Below are positions 50,059-62,034 of a DNA stretch of 64,000 bases, one piece after another. The stretch is from Hofstenia miamia (taxonomy: Eukaryota > Xenacoelomorpha > Acoela > Hofsteniidae). How positions within the stretch are numbered: position 1 is the first letter of the stretch; each line of letters opens with the position of its first letter. The notes under the pieces are model-generated. The model was given only the letters and a program-made list of their open reading frames with translations, made no database searches and was not told where the DNA came from. Location: contig CABFPE010000549.1 of the NCBI GenBank assembly GCA_900660155.1, forward strand, positions 224,367 through 288,366, read 5' to 3'. The translations under genes were made by a program, and so were the position numbers.

Positions 50059-51769
50059 TCATCGGTGTGACTGTCAAAAAAGATGACTATGACTAGACCA
50101 AAAGCTGCCAGCTCTACAGTTGATTATGCCACAAATGAAATTGAAGGTACAACCAACTGTGCTGCAGCTTTTAAACTAGACGCAGTTGGAACGAAAACGA
50201 AGTTTATACCCATCAGAATAGACGACTTAGATGTGCAAGCCATTCTCGATACAGGAGCCGACATAACCTTCATTACGTTGGATCTGGCTCGACGAGCTGG
50301 ATTGGAGATAAAAGAACGCAATAACAAAATTTTTTTAGCCAACAACTAAAAATGACAATTCGTGGCAGTGAGCCCTATCAGTTCTGTCCTCACAGATTAA
50401 AGATCTGTTCAATCGAACCCTTGCTTCAAAAATTAAAACGAAAAAGTTCTCTGATGGATTTGTCTGATTTAAATCTTTCGTTCCAATATCGGCCTGGCCC
50501 TCAAAATGTTGCCGCAGATACATTGTCTCGTTATTCATCTATTGCACGGAGTTTGACTTACGTGACCTTCATGATCGTCTATGTCACCCAGGCTGCAGCC
50601 GGATGATTCATTATTGCAGAAGCAAGAATTTGCCATTCTCTACTGCAGACATCAAGACGATGATTCGAAAGTCTGCTGAGAGCAAAAACCACAGTTCTTC
50701 AGACCACCTCCTGCCCATTAATCCAAGCCACGCGGCCTTGAGAGCGCCTCTCAATCGATACTGTTGGTCCTATGGCTGCATCGAATGGATACCGGTACTT
50801 ATTCACAATAATCGACGAATTTTCCCGATTCCCATTCGCATTCCCTTGTCGCGAAATAACCACTGATGCCATAACCCAGTAAACATAGAATTGTTGTAAC
50901 GACGTCGTTTTGTGGTGTATTGGCGTGTAATAGGCGTTAAATTGTTTGAGTGGCGTTTATAGTGCGGATTAGTGGCGGTGTATAATTCTGTCTAGCAAAA
51001 AATATTTAAAAATAGGAATAATTTTAGTATTATGACAATTTGAAGATAAATTTTTTAAAAACTGCATTTTTATTGATAGTTTGTCATTATATTGTGAAAA
51101 GACGTTGTTTTGTAATGTCGTTTTAGTGTCGTTATTATGTCGTTCAGCCACGTCGTTACGACAGTTCAATGTTTACTGGGAATACACCACCTATTAGAAC
51201 TTTTTGCGATTTGTGGCATGCATCCACTCAGATAAAGGAGCTCAATTTGAATCGACAAAGTTTCGATCCTTTCTTATTGAGAACGGAGTAATAAAAACTC
51301 GCACGTCGCCCTACCACCCACAAGGGAATGGTCAGTGCAAGCGTGCTAATGCCACAATATGCAAGACACTTGCTTTGGCTCATCGGTCTAACAACCTCAC
51401 TAAATCTGAGTGGACTAGGGTATACCGGCAGTTCTTGTGTCAATTCGCGCCTTATTATGCACCAGCACAAATGAAACCGCTCACTCACGACTGCTTATAT
51501 TTGTAAGGTCTTCGAAATTTGGCTCCGACTTGCCAGACTACATTACTCAGCAAGGCAATTTAGTCCTTCATCGCAATCATCATAAACTTAAAGGAGACGC
51601 CCCTTGCGAAGTTGTGAAACTCATAGAAACTCTCTCTCCCCACTTCGCTCGTGTTCAGTTTCGGCAAAGTCAAACTTCGACAGTTTCCACCCATGATCTC
51701 TCTCGTCTGATATCCATGGCTGAAAAGGAGTTAAGGGAAGACAGCATAGATGGAAGCAGGTTGTGTTGA
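50059..51769 (+). mobile_element. Ty3/Gypsy-like LTR retrotransposon fossil
   Basis: A broken, internally reduced copy. Recognisable parts in order are an aspartic protease region (DTGAD motif), a small remnant of the RNase H end (QYRPGP and DTLSR motifs), an integrase core remnant (HSDKGAQFES and SPYHPQGNGQ) and the integrase C-terminal region. Most of the reverse transcriptase is missing and no LTRs were recognised. Several breaks are present and the copy looks old. It is interrupted by a separate MITE (50875-51180). Confidence 0.8.
50875..51180. mobile_element. MITE inserted in the Gypsy-like fossil
   Basis: A 306-bp non-coding element with inverted ends of about 34 bp: CCCAGTAAACATAGAATTG at the left, and CCCAGTAAACATTGAACTG on the opposite strand at the right, followed by GTAACGACGT on both sides. 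It has further ACGACGT/TCGTT words inside. The target duplication is short and unclear (ATA is present on both sides within a base or two). It post-dates the Gypsy-like element. Confidence 0.7.
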
Positions 51770-54700
51770 CCGGTATTAACCGGTACCAGTTGGGTTGGGT
51801 CGAAAATTTCGTGAAACCGGTTGACCGGTTTTTTTAAGTCCTCCACAAACCGTGGCTGTCTGTAGGACAGAATTTATATCCCCGTTTCAAGGAAAGTAAA
51901 AAGGATTTTTACTAATATATTATAAGAAAAAAATTGTGTCATGATGAAGTCGTCTAATACATTCATTTCGCATATTTGCTTTTACCACTAGTAGAGAGAG
52001 CAGCGAATAATGAATGACACTATGACAGCGGGCGACATCGCAAACTATTGAATCGGACTGTCAAGATCAATCAAACATAGCGTCTCGTTAGGCAATTTAA
52101 ATTGAAGAATTTAGTTATTTGTTTTAAAAAAACTAAACGTTTTTTCCTGTATAATTTCATAAATATTATATGCATGTAGACAGAAGGTGTAACTTTAAAT
52201 ATAACGTATATAGCTATATAGTATATATAAATGAAACATTTAAAAAACATAAAAACAAAAAGAGAAAACGATTAGAAAATGAACACATATCAAATCTCTG
52301 AGTTGGGGTGTGGTTGTTTAGAACCCATCCTCATCTACTAGGTAAGATAAATCAATCCCACTTTTTTTGAACACATTTTCATTATTCTATCACAGAAGTT
52401 CTCATATTCACTCTATTAAGCTGAAATCTTCAGTGTTCAACTCCTATGATGTGCAAAATGTAAGGTTAAAAAATCTATGTGATTGATGCTTTGTAGGATA
52501 AGTTATTAGGGTTTTAGTGTGTTCAGTTGTTTCTGGGACAACCTGTATTTCGAAACAAAATAGTTAAATCTTCCAAAGCGTTGGATTTTTTAAGCAACGT
52601 ATGCTAATCTTAGATGCTTAAATAAAATATTTTCACTTTCATGAAAAATGATATAAAATGAAAATAAAAAAGATTCAATTAAAAATATGTTTTGCCCATA
52701 AAAATTGAAAATATCAGTATGAAAATTTGATTGAATGTGAATTAGTAAATTTAATGTCAGAATTTAGTAATGTAAAGGTCACAAAGTGTTAAAAAAATAT
52801 TTTGACTACTATTTTGCATTGAAACAATCAGTATTTTGGTAAATCAATTTTGTTCTCAATCAGTTTTTGGAAACACTTGCCACAATTCATTAAAATACAA
52901 TAATACTTAAAAAAATTGATACAAAAATTTACTACTTCGAAAATTTCTGCAAGTTATAGAAAAGTAAAACAAAAGGTTTCTGCTCAGTTGAAACCACCCG
53001 TGATGAATCGCAGTAGTCCACCAACAAATTTAGTGTAGATCAAAAACTTTTCTCATTGAGCTAAGTATTTTCAAAAGTGAAAAAGTTTCTCTATCTTTTT
53101 TTCTCTAAATATTGATTCATCATATTCCAATGAAGCTATATCCAAATTTCTTGTGTTATAGTGACAGGATAACCCTTTCAAATAACGAGCCTCATTAAAT
53201 TTTCCATGCCTTTCTTGTAACATGCTTTTGATTTTGATTACAATCTTCTCGATTAATATATATCTTCGTGAACATGACGCAATCCACAATCATGGATTTC
53301 TTCCACAAACAAAAAATGCTTTAATTCTCCAAGATATTTTTGAAGGAATGAAATACTCTACGACTTAGTGAATGCTGCAATAACTTAGACCATTTGAGAA
53401 ATGTTTGCTAGGTGGAGAGCTTCATCATCTTTATTATTAGATTATTCTATGATTTTAAGGTTCAAGTAAAAAGTTGAAAGCCGTGTCCGGTAATATTATT
53501 TCTCCTGGGACAAGTTATTTCTGGATTTTTGAGATAACGGGCAGAAGATTAACGCGCTTTGTTTGTGAAACATTTTCTACATAATCACTGTATTTGAAAA
53601 GCAATGCCTCTCATTATATAGATTAAAAAAAATGTAGGATTGAGGTTTTGTTTGTTAAAATATTTATATATTCATGTAATTAAGATAACGATCATTATAG
53701 TATGTATTTTGTAAATTGTGTAAAAATCGTCATGCTTTGATATCCATAATTACTAAGGTTGACCTAAGAGTTATAAACATATCAAATCGTTAAGTCTTGC
53801 CTCCTAAATGTTGAGTTACTTCCGGCATCCCTGCTCAGAAATACCCAGTACAATGACCCCACTGGATGTTTGATTTTTTATGTAATATGTATTTTGAAAT
53901 GTTGAAATTAATGGTAAACAATAATAAACTAAAATAAATATTGGTATCACCCTATGATTTTTATAATCCGTTAGGATTCTATAGGTTAGAGGCATTGAAG
54001 AGATATAGAAATGAATAAATATTAGTGAATTTGTCATTAGGGAACATATGAAGATCTGACATAATCACATGTATGAATGATTTCAAGGTTCTCAGGATAG
54101 GGTGCTTAATGACATAATTGAGTTTGGAAGCTCTTTTTCCATCAGCCCTATTGGGGCCTCGGATGAAAAAAGGGCACGCTATATTTAATAAGAAATTTCA
54201 GAAATCATGATGATGATTAAGTTCTAGAGAAATCATAATCTATGTTATTTCATTATAATTATTATGTCTAACAGTTATATTAAAATTTCAACTGGTAACT
54301 GCAATACATTTAAGCATTTGAAGCATTTATTTCTGATATTCATTTGAATTGTTAGAAAAATAGCACATTTTTTAAAATGAAAAATTTATTACTCAGTCTT
54401 AACAGGCCAGATTTCAACATTTGACACACCTATTTCTTATTCAGCTAAATATAAAACAGAATTGAAATATTTTTAATAATGATGGAGCAATAATTTTTAA
54501 AGTTAACAATTTCACCAATAACTTCATGCGCAGTTGAGCGAGTGTTCAGTCTTCTTAAAGAAAAGCAAAAAAATGCCCCGAACGTTTCAATCGCCAATTT
54601 AGAAAATTTGCTATTTATGAGAATCTAATTCACTTATTTCTTGACTTATTTTAGGTTTTTCTTTTAAGTACTCATTAAGCCAAAAATTTCAATTGTTTAT

Positions 54701-54990
54701 CCACTCTAAATTCTGAACTGCTTCATTGAAGAGATCAATGCGATGCGGTAATACCGCCTTAGCGATTTACACATTTGCGGTCGTAGAATTAAAACAACTT
54801 GCGGTGGCATAAAGTGTATACAGATAAAGTGTTTTGCGTTTAGAATTAATAAAATTTTTTACATGTTTCAAGGAAAATTGGCTGCTCTTAAGAAGTTAAA
54901 AGTCGATTTCGTTGCGGTATACCGCAGTAAAATTTCATTTATTGCGGTGGTTTTCGGTAAGAAAGCGCATTGCGGTGGTTAGCAGTGAAC
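51764..54990 (+). mobile_element. Probable decayed hAT element
   Basis: The left end region has palindromic ACCGGTATTAACCGGT and GAAACCGGTTGACCGG words and a TTGGGTCGA..ATTT..GAACCGGT pattern also found at the right edge of the window on the other strand. At 54512-54628 a short frame reads SPITSCAVERVFSLL..ENLLFM and ends in a stop, matching the hAT C-terminal dimerisation block (S/C-x-ERxFS). Beyond it, 54735-54990 is rich in GCGGTAATACCGC and TGCGGTATACCGCA palindromes like hAT subterminal DNA. The middle is not recognisable, and treating these parts as one element is inference. Confidence 0.5.
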
Positions 54991-55140
54991 AGTTTAGGAA
55001 AATTTGTTTTTCAAAGAAATATGTAACTACAAAAAAATTACAATCTTTTCACTTCTATTTGACATGTACATTTGAAACTTAAGTAATTTAAATTACAAGG
55101 AGTAAAAATTAATTGTAGAATTTTGTGGGAATTCATTTAG

Positions 55141-55427
55141 CTTCTAAAATGAATAAATTTGAAAATGAAATTCCGACCACTACTTCTTTTGAAAAGCATG
55201 GATTGGAGAGTGAAGACTCATTTCCAAATACAATTCATGAATTAGGCCTAAAGGAAATTAGAAGACGGTTGTCTCCCCATTTTGCGAAAGTTGCTGACAG
55301 TGTTGAACTAAATGAAGGAATTACTCATCAATGCAAGACGATGCACATTAAGAACTGGAATACACCAACAGAACTTCTTTCGAAGATGAATGACAATGAA
55401 GATTCATGGAGCATACCAGCTTCTAAG
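55141..55427 (+). CDS. Candidate orphan coding exon, unknown protein
   Basis: A possible first coding exon. AG at 55139-55140 (AATTCATTTAG) is followed by CTTCTAAA and an ATG at 55149. The frame stays open for 93 codons to AAG|GTATAG (donor at 55428). The peptide is hydrophilic, acidic and Ser/Thr-rich, with balanced codons unlike the surrounding AT-rich noise (for example KEIRRRLSPHFAKVADSVEL). I recognise no domain, and no partner exon was found. It could be a first exon, a gene fragment or chance. A hAT MITE begins 28 bp downstream. Confidence 0.4.
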
Positions 55428-55454
55428 GTATAGTGTGTTCATTAAACTCTGTTT

Positions 55455-55901
55455 CAGTGGCTCTCAACCTTTTTGCTGATAAACCTCTTTTTCTCTTAAT
55501 TTTTAGCAGGCCAACCACAAAAAAATCACTAGAGGAATTGTTGATTTTAAAGATATAAGTAATGACTATGGTTTATTTTGAAAAAATACTAAGCTAATCC
55601 AAATAAATTAATTAGCAATTAAACTTCATGGAACATTTATGTACATCAGTAAGTAATTCATAAAATATACTTTTTAAGAAAAGTCAGCAATTAAAAAAAA
55701 TAAGATTTTTACTTTTAGTATTTGAAACAGTGCAAGTTTCTGTAGAAATTCAATTCTCAGTAATGAAAACCGTTCTGAATTGGAATTGTCCTGTGGACCA
55801 ACAAAATGTCACCGTGGACCCCAATCCACTATTTTTTTTTCTGGACCCCATTGAAATCAAAAGATCCTTAGAGTCCACGTGGACACGGTTTAGAACCACT
55901 G
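55455..55901. mobile_element. hAT MITE with CAGTGG-type ends
   Basis: The left end CAGTGGCTCTCAACCTTTTT and the right end GGTTTAGAACCACTG form the CAGTGGTTCTCAACC inverted repeat typical of many animal hAT elements. The 8-bp flanks CTCTGTTT and GTCTATTT agree at six positions. The interior is 447 bp and non-coding, with GTGGACC words near the right end. Confidence 0.75.
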
Positions 55902-56651
55902 GTCTATTTCAATATTTTATACTATTACTATATATAATATATAATTACTATATATAATGTACAATTAACCTTCTTCAAGGCGAAGTTTTCAACATGCTCT
56001 AATGATTATTGTGTTTAGTTATTGTGATTTACAATTTCCTATTTGGATTCTTTCAAAGGAAATAAAACCTATATTATTATTATTACTATTATTATAAAAC
56101 CAATCATTGTGATCAATCATAGAATTGAGCTGAGTGAAACTATTATAATTGAATAAATAATGCAGCGAATAGCAATAAGGAAAATTACAAAAATAGCATG
56201 TAAGCGTCAATACAAGTGTCAAACATATTGCATACATACAAAGTTAATCTACTAAAATTGTTATAAAAAGGTGTTTTGCTTTGAGAGATACCATGGTAAG
56301 TTCTCTAACAAGGCACTAAGAAATCTGTTTTTAAATTTGAATAAGTACTCCATTTATCTTTTCATTAATATATTATGTAGAAAATCTACATTTTAGGGCA
56401 TTTGTCAAGCCACCAGAGCATTCATTAAATTTCTCTAGCAGAGCACAATTCAAACCTATTATCATCTTTCCCCTTTCTGGGAAACGCTTGCTTTTCATAC
56501 CTTTTATATATTTTCTTTTGTGCATATGTATTATGATTTTATATCAGAACCATATAGTGAACATACCGTATACATGATCTCCTTAAGTACACTATGTGTA
56601 GTAGACTTCCCAATTTTAAGAAGAAATACCTTTAATTTCTATTCTTAATGA

Positions 56652-56678
<27 letters not shown>

Positions 56679-56688
<10 letters not shown>

Positions 56689-57579
56689 TATATTTTTAGT
56701 TCAAATGATTTAAATCAGTCACAATCCAGAATTATTTTTTAAGTTTTTTCTTAAATTAATTAAACTATAGTAAAATATGTCATACACCACAAATATTATA
56801 GTATTTTTAAAAAACAAAAATATGCGATTTTATGACTTTATAACTTCCTATTAAACTGCACCTCAGGTCTGAAAACCATCTAATTTTATGTAGATTGCAA
56901 AATAGACCAACAAAAAATTATGACTTTCACTGACTTTGGTTGCCCAAATTATTACTGAAGAACAACCTTATTCCTCAAAAAATATCGACCTGTTGCGAAT
57001 GAAATTACGTACATATTTTGACGCATATTGTAGAATCAGCACCCAGACTGAGATGCGCATTAACTGAGATATATTTAGTAACGATGAATAACAGATTCTC
57101 CAAAGCGGGGTAATGTCTAACTGTTTGAACCTTTGTTGTCGCATGTACACGTTAATCTAGGCCAAACCACATTTCGATCCACAAGATTATAAGTATAATC
57201 GATAGTGTTTAGGTAACGAGGTGAGAGAGACTCCAGCCCGTGATGGGCCCACTGCCCGAAGCGGTATCTGTTTACCAAGAAGCGTACCCTAACTACTTAG
57301 TGATAATAAATACCAAGCACAACTCGACTTTGTTCTTTACAACAGTACTTTGTTCTTTAGTGGATTATGCTACAATATTTAATAGACTACGTCCTGATAT
57401 ATCAGAAGAACTTGTTTTGCTGTGTGACAACTTCCATATCAGGGATAAAATATAGTTTTTCCTTGAAAATTCGATTTTTAAATAAATCCGGAAACAAGCT
57501 AAATTTTACCGGATAGCGGATATCCGGGTACGTTTGTGAAATGGACGATTTTACCTCATACCGGATTCCGGCACATCCC
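56679..57579. repeat. Near-identical partial copy of the hAT-like element
   Basis: These 901 bases match 48412-49312 at an offset of 8267 with one difference seen (GTTGTCGCATG versus GTTGTCTCATG). The copy starts within an (AT)n tract and stops two bases short of the element's right end, exactly where an N gap begins. It lacks the left terminus. It is either a recent duplicate or a misassembly through the microsatellite. Confidence 0.85.
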
Positions 57580-58243
57580 NNNNNNNNNNNNNNNNNNNNN
57601 NNNNNNNNNNNNNNNNNNNNNNNNNNNNNNNNNNNNNNNNNNNNNNNNNNNNNNNNNNNNNNNNNNNNNNNNNNNNNNNNNNNNNNNNNNNNNNNNNNNN
57701 NNNNNNNNNNNNNNNNNNNNNNNNNNNNNNNNNNNNNNNNNNNNNNNNNNNNNNNNNNNNNNNNNNNNNNNNNNNNNNNNNNNNNNNNNNNNNNNNNNNN
57801 NNNNNNNNNNNNNNNNNNNNNNNNNNNNNNNNNNNNNNNNNNNNNNNNNNNNNNNNNNNNNNNNNNNNNNNNNNNNNNNNNNNNNNNNNNNNNNNNNNNN
57901 NNNNNNNNNNNNNNNNNNNNNNNNNNNNNNNNNNNNNNNNNNNNNNNNNNNNNNNNNNNNNNNNNNNNNNNNNNNNNNNNNNNNNNNNNNNNNNNNNNNN
58001 NNNNNNNNNNNNNNNNNNNNNNNNNNNNNNNNNNNNNNNNNNNNNNNNNNNNNNNNNNNNNNNNNNNNNNNNNNNNNNNNNNNNNNNNNNNNNNNNNNNN
58101 NNNNNNNNNNNNNNNNNNNNNNNNNNNNNNNNNNNNNNNNNNNNNNNNNNNNNNNNNNNNNNNNNNNNNNNNNNNNNNNNNNNNNNNNNNNNNNNNNNNN
58201 NNNNNNNNNNNNNNNNNNNNNNNNNNNNNNNNNNNNNNNNNNN
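57580..58243. other. Assembly gap (664 N)
   Basis: N run between the partial hAT-like copy and single-copy DNA. Open frames crossing it are artefacts. Confidence 0.99.
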
Positions 58244-59466
58244 CCCCCCCACAATCGATTTAGCGCTTTTCATATATTTTTTCCATTGCCATACACCACT
58301 AAAAACGGCCTGACTATTGCTTTGTAATCAAATAACTGTTAGAATATTGTATATGTAATATAAAAGAAAATTCCCTACTTTTGTATTGCCCCAATATTTT
58401 CTATTTACCTCTCAACTCTGAAGGCAGTTCTTAAATTTGTGATGGTTTCTTTAAAATTATTTTAAGCTCTCATGAATTAGAAACGAAAAATGATACTAAA
58501 AATCTGAAAGCGCACTCGGATTGAAGAGCATCTTTTCTTCATTTACATTCTCAAATACCACTAGATCACAATCAATTGTGGGTGCAGCCTTGCGTGAACT
58601 TTCCAGCCCCGGCAGTTTCACAGCAATTATTCTATCTAAAAATATAACAGGTCCTTACAACTTTGATTCACTGACCATTGCGAATGGAAATAATTTGAAG
58701 CCCTTGAATAATTCTGAAATAATTCTTTGCAACTTTAAGTTAGGGCAAGGCAGATTAGGGTCAATATAATATGGGCAAATGTATTTCTCTAACCTACTGT
58801 TTAATAGAACCAATATAATTTTTTTCTAGAAAATTCTTCAGAAAAAAAGTTTCAAACAGAAATAAATATCAACATATGCATTAGAAAATATATTTCTTTA
58901 TCCCATGTTCTTTAGAAATCAGAATCAATCTAAAAGAGGAACAAACGCTCTAATAAATAACCATTATGCCACTAGAATTTTCTCATTTCAAGTTACTTAA
59001 GTGATATTTTAAACCAAGAGCGAAGCTATAATCAAAAGAAATTATGTCTTTTGCAAGGAATATTTCATTCTTTTTCTATACACAAGTTCGGAACGAAATT
59101 TTAGAATACAAATTTATGATTTTATTACCAAAAATATTTTGATGCAAGGTATTCAACTGTGTATAATATATATTTCAATAATCATTGGAAGAAGCATAAA
59201 AATCACTTGATAAATTAGCATTCACACATTCATGATTAAAGACATCTCTAATGTGATGAAATTGGAATAAAAATTGTACAGGAATTAACTGCTATCATAC
59301 CAAAAATACAAATCTACAGTATACTATTAATCATTCCCAAATATTTGAATTTGTATTGTGAGAAGTTCTTCAATTACTCAAGTACAAAAATTGAAAATTT
59401 ATACAATATTTTATAGAATCAATATGTCGTGCCGTTATACTATGTAAATGTAAGGTTGCAAAAGTG

Positions 59467-59468
<2 letters not shown>

Positions 59469-59498
<30 letters not shown>

Positions 59499-59499
59499 N
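59469..59499. repeat. (AT)n microsatellite with one N
   Basis: Pure AT dinucleotides ending in an N at 59499. Comparable AT tracts lie at 11949-11970, 13548-13572, 15221-15255, 16272-16310, 56654-56685 and 60423-60456, several of them next to gaps. Confidence 0.95.
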
Positions 59500-60419
59500 T
59501 TTATCTTTTTACATCTAAGTTACTAAAAACTTGAGAAATATTGATTGAAATTTAAAAAACCTGCATTATTTTCTTAACATAAACCACATACAACCGTATA
59601 ACAAAGGATTGGGTGTGGTTTTAAGTGTCGGTAAAAAACTAAATCGTAACTTCTAGTTTCCATTAGCAGGACATACTAAAATATACAACCCTAAAACTTG
59701 CTGACCAATGAGAAAATGGGAAACTCTCTTCCTAGGATCCAAGAAAGTTTAATAGTTCTAAGGAAGTTTTTCACAGTCCAAAGCAACCTCGGTTGTATCA
59801 ATGATGAAGTAAAAATTATTTGCTTTAATAAATGGCTTAGGTATTTTGCTTATCAATTAGACATCCAATACTTCATATATTATTTATAAGCTTCCGTATA
59901 ACAGTTGAATACAATAGACAACTCACATACGCTGTCGCAAACAACACACCGAGCGTTACTAAACACTGACATCCAACAGACGTGTAGAAATAAACAGGCC
60001 ACCATTAAATCTGTCTAGAGATGCGACTTGGCTGAATTTGCACAAAACATTTTAATTATTGCCAGATAGCACGTAACTGATTTCACACGAGGCCTCACTG
60101 TCAGCGGTTTCACGCGGTTTCTCGATCCTTCCTCTTCTGGTAAGATCTTCTGTAATGTTATTGAAAAAATGAGATGTCCATTAAATAATTTTTATTATTT
60201 TGAAAGATTAAAATGCAAAAATTATAAAAATATCAACAATCGACATTAAGTAAACATGCCAACTCGTTAATAACTTTTAATTCTCAAATATATTATTATC
60301 AGGAATGAATTAGGTTCTTTATTTAAAAATCACGTACATAGACAACAACGAATATATCAACCATATTTTCCTTAACATTTCTGTTCAACAGAAAGCAAAT
60401 TTAACTATATATCAATTAT

Positions 60420-60457
<38 letters not shown>

Positions 60458-60586
60458 CACCGCTTTCAATAACTTGTGATATAGAATTTCAATATTTAAC
60501 TCTAAATTGGCATGTTACATGTATTAAAAATGCAGAAAAACAGTTATAATATAGGAAATTAGGAAACTGAAAAGAAAGACTTTGCA

Positions 60587-60762
60587 ATGGCGCAGAACAT
60601 TATAGATTATGCAGTGAAGCTAACAGCTGAAGAAGCGCGGGGAATGTCGATGAATCCCTTTGCAAAAAGTGTTTTTAGTCGGCTCTCCCCTCTCTCTGTC
60701 CGTGCAAATATTGTTGTAGCATCCTGCATTGTATGGCTACAATCAAAGAATGCATATGAATG
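60587..60762 (+). CDS. Unrecognised gene, exon 1
   Basis: Starts at an ATG (60587) after an in-frame TAG at 60560, and encodes MAQNIIDYAVKLTAEEARGM and on to about residue 58. It ends in phase 2 with a strong donor (TG|GTGAGT at 60763). Codon use and composition look coding, with an amphipathic start, a hydrophobic stretch (ANIVVASCIVWL) and no cleavable signal. Joined to 61618-61824, the frame continues exactly. I cannot name the family. The hydrophobic patch could be a membrane or core helix. Confidence 0.7.
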
Positions 60763-60939
60763 GTGAGTAAATACAATATGTTCTTAAAGCAGGTGGTCAA
60801 AGGCGACCATCTTAATTGCTAATTACGAATTTGTACGTATTATTAGAATCGATCATAAAACCGCATTTGCGTGTCCCAATTCATGTATATGTATGATTTA
60901 ACTAAATGTAAGACCAAAATGACTATTGAGATTGAGACA

Positions 60940-61175
60940 GTGGTGTACTCAGGGGAACATGGTGGATTGTCTCCCCATCAGGTTTTCAAAAGTGATTTTG
61001 ACTGGATAAATATAAAAATTTTCGCAAAAAATGAACAATTTAAAATCTAAAGTCGTGAAATTCTTTCTTTAGGGTTTCTTTTCTCAATATTTTCAAAAAA
61101 ATTTTCAGGGCCTTCGCCCAGCTTTTGTTCATGACTAAGATGTCTCCCCGTCAGAAAACCCTGCGTACGTCAATG
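60940..61175 (+). repeat. Dispersed repeat copy B (MITE-like)
   Basis: Lies in the intron between the two exons above. Begins near GTGTACTCAGGGGAACAT and ends near CGTCAGAAAACCCTGCGTAC. It is related to 756-935 in the opposite orientation, as described there. Confidence 0.55.
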
Positions 61176-61617
61176 TATTGAGATGAAAAAAGAGTTTCAC
61201 CTCCTTTGTAAAGGAACATCTCTTGTAATATTTAGCTAGTTTCCACATATTAACATATTGTTTAAATCATTCAAGCTTAAATTTTATGGTTAAAGATATA
61301 AAAAATATTTCTAAATGTATAACTTCTTTCAACTTTCTGAAGGATTTTTAATGTATGTTAAAGTTCAAAAAGGTTTGAGTATCATCACTTAATGAATACA
61401 TGATAACGGTTCATGATTATTCGAGATTCATATCAATGTATATGACTCGGGCGAAGATATTTGTTCTACTGTAGTAGATGCTCTCTAGAAAATTTTATAA
61501 CTTGTGAAGGAAGCAAACAATTGTTTTTTTTTAAATCATCTTGTAGATAGTATTAAAAATGAAAATTTGAACTTAGTAATTTCCATGATGCAGATCGTAA
61601 TAAACTCTCATTTTTAG

Positions 61618-61824
61618 CCCATCCCTCTATTTGCGAAAGTCTTCAGATACAATGATATATCGAGTTCTTTGCTGCTTTGTGCAGGGTGGAATGGTGCAAA
61701 TTCGATCTTTTGATACTATTCGCAACATAAAAGTTTGGGATGTGGCCTCATCCATGCTTCGTTATCTCACAACTGTGAAGAGAGAGCCTATCATACCTCA
61801 TATTCTTTTAAACCAAATCTTCAG
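61618..61824 (+). CDS. Unrecognised gene, exon 2
   Basis: Acceptor CTCTCATTTTTAG precedes 61618. Its first base completes the phase-2 codon of the exon at 60587-60762, and the frame stays open for 69 codons to TTCAG|GTTCAT (donor at 61825), again in phase 2. The peptide includes GGMVQIRSFDTIRNIKVWDV and the block SSMLRYLTTVKREPIIPHIL. No domain is recognised. The gene must continue, because there is no stop before the donor; the next exon lies either beyond the Tc1 and hAT debris or outside the window. Confidence 0.68.
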
Positions 61825-62034
61825 GTTCATTCTACTTGTATTATATTCATATAAATGATTACTATTTAACATCTGAATGGTTTTTCATGCTCTACAAAGT
61901 GTATAATCTAGATGTATAAAAGTTTGCAACACATGAGTTCGATATCTCTGTTTCATGCCCTTAATATATAAGGTTATTGTATAAAACATTGCTGTTCGCA
62001 GGTTTTGTTTTTAAAATAATGGGGGGGTAAATTT

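Larger units (their letters stand above)
45151..60586. other. Intergenic, transposon-rich region
   Basis: After the Kv2 3' UTR, no ordinary gene is certain until 60587. The region holds a CGGGT-rich repeat (about 45920-46110), a fold-back element (46879-47038), a nested hAT-like element (47779-49314) and its partial copy (56679-57579), a Gypsy-like fossil (50059-51769), hAT remains (51764-54990), a candidate exon (55141-55427), a hAT MITE (55455-55901), a 664-base gap and AT microsatellites. The frame at 58521-58769 (82 codons, hydrophilic, no known motif) is too uncertain to call. Confidence 0.7.

Noticed and set aside
58521-58769. 82-codon plus-strand frame as an exon
   Set aside because: Its composition is not unreasonable, but there is no convincing acceptor or donor, no domain and no partner exon.
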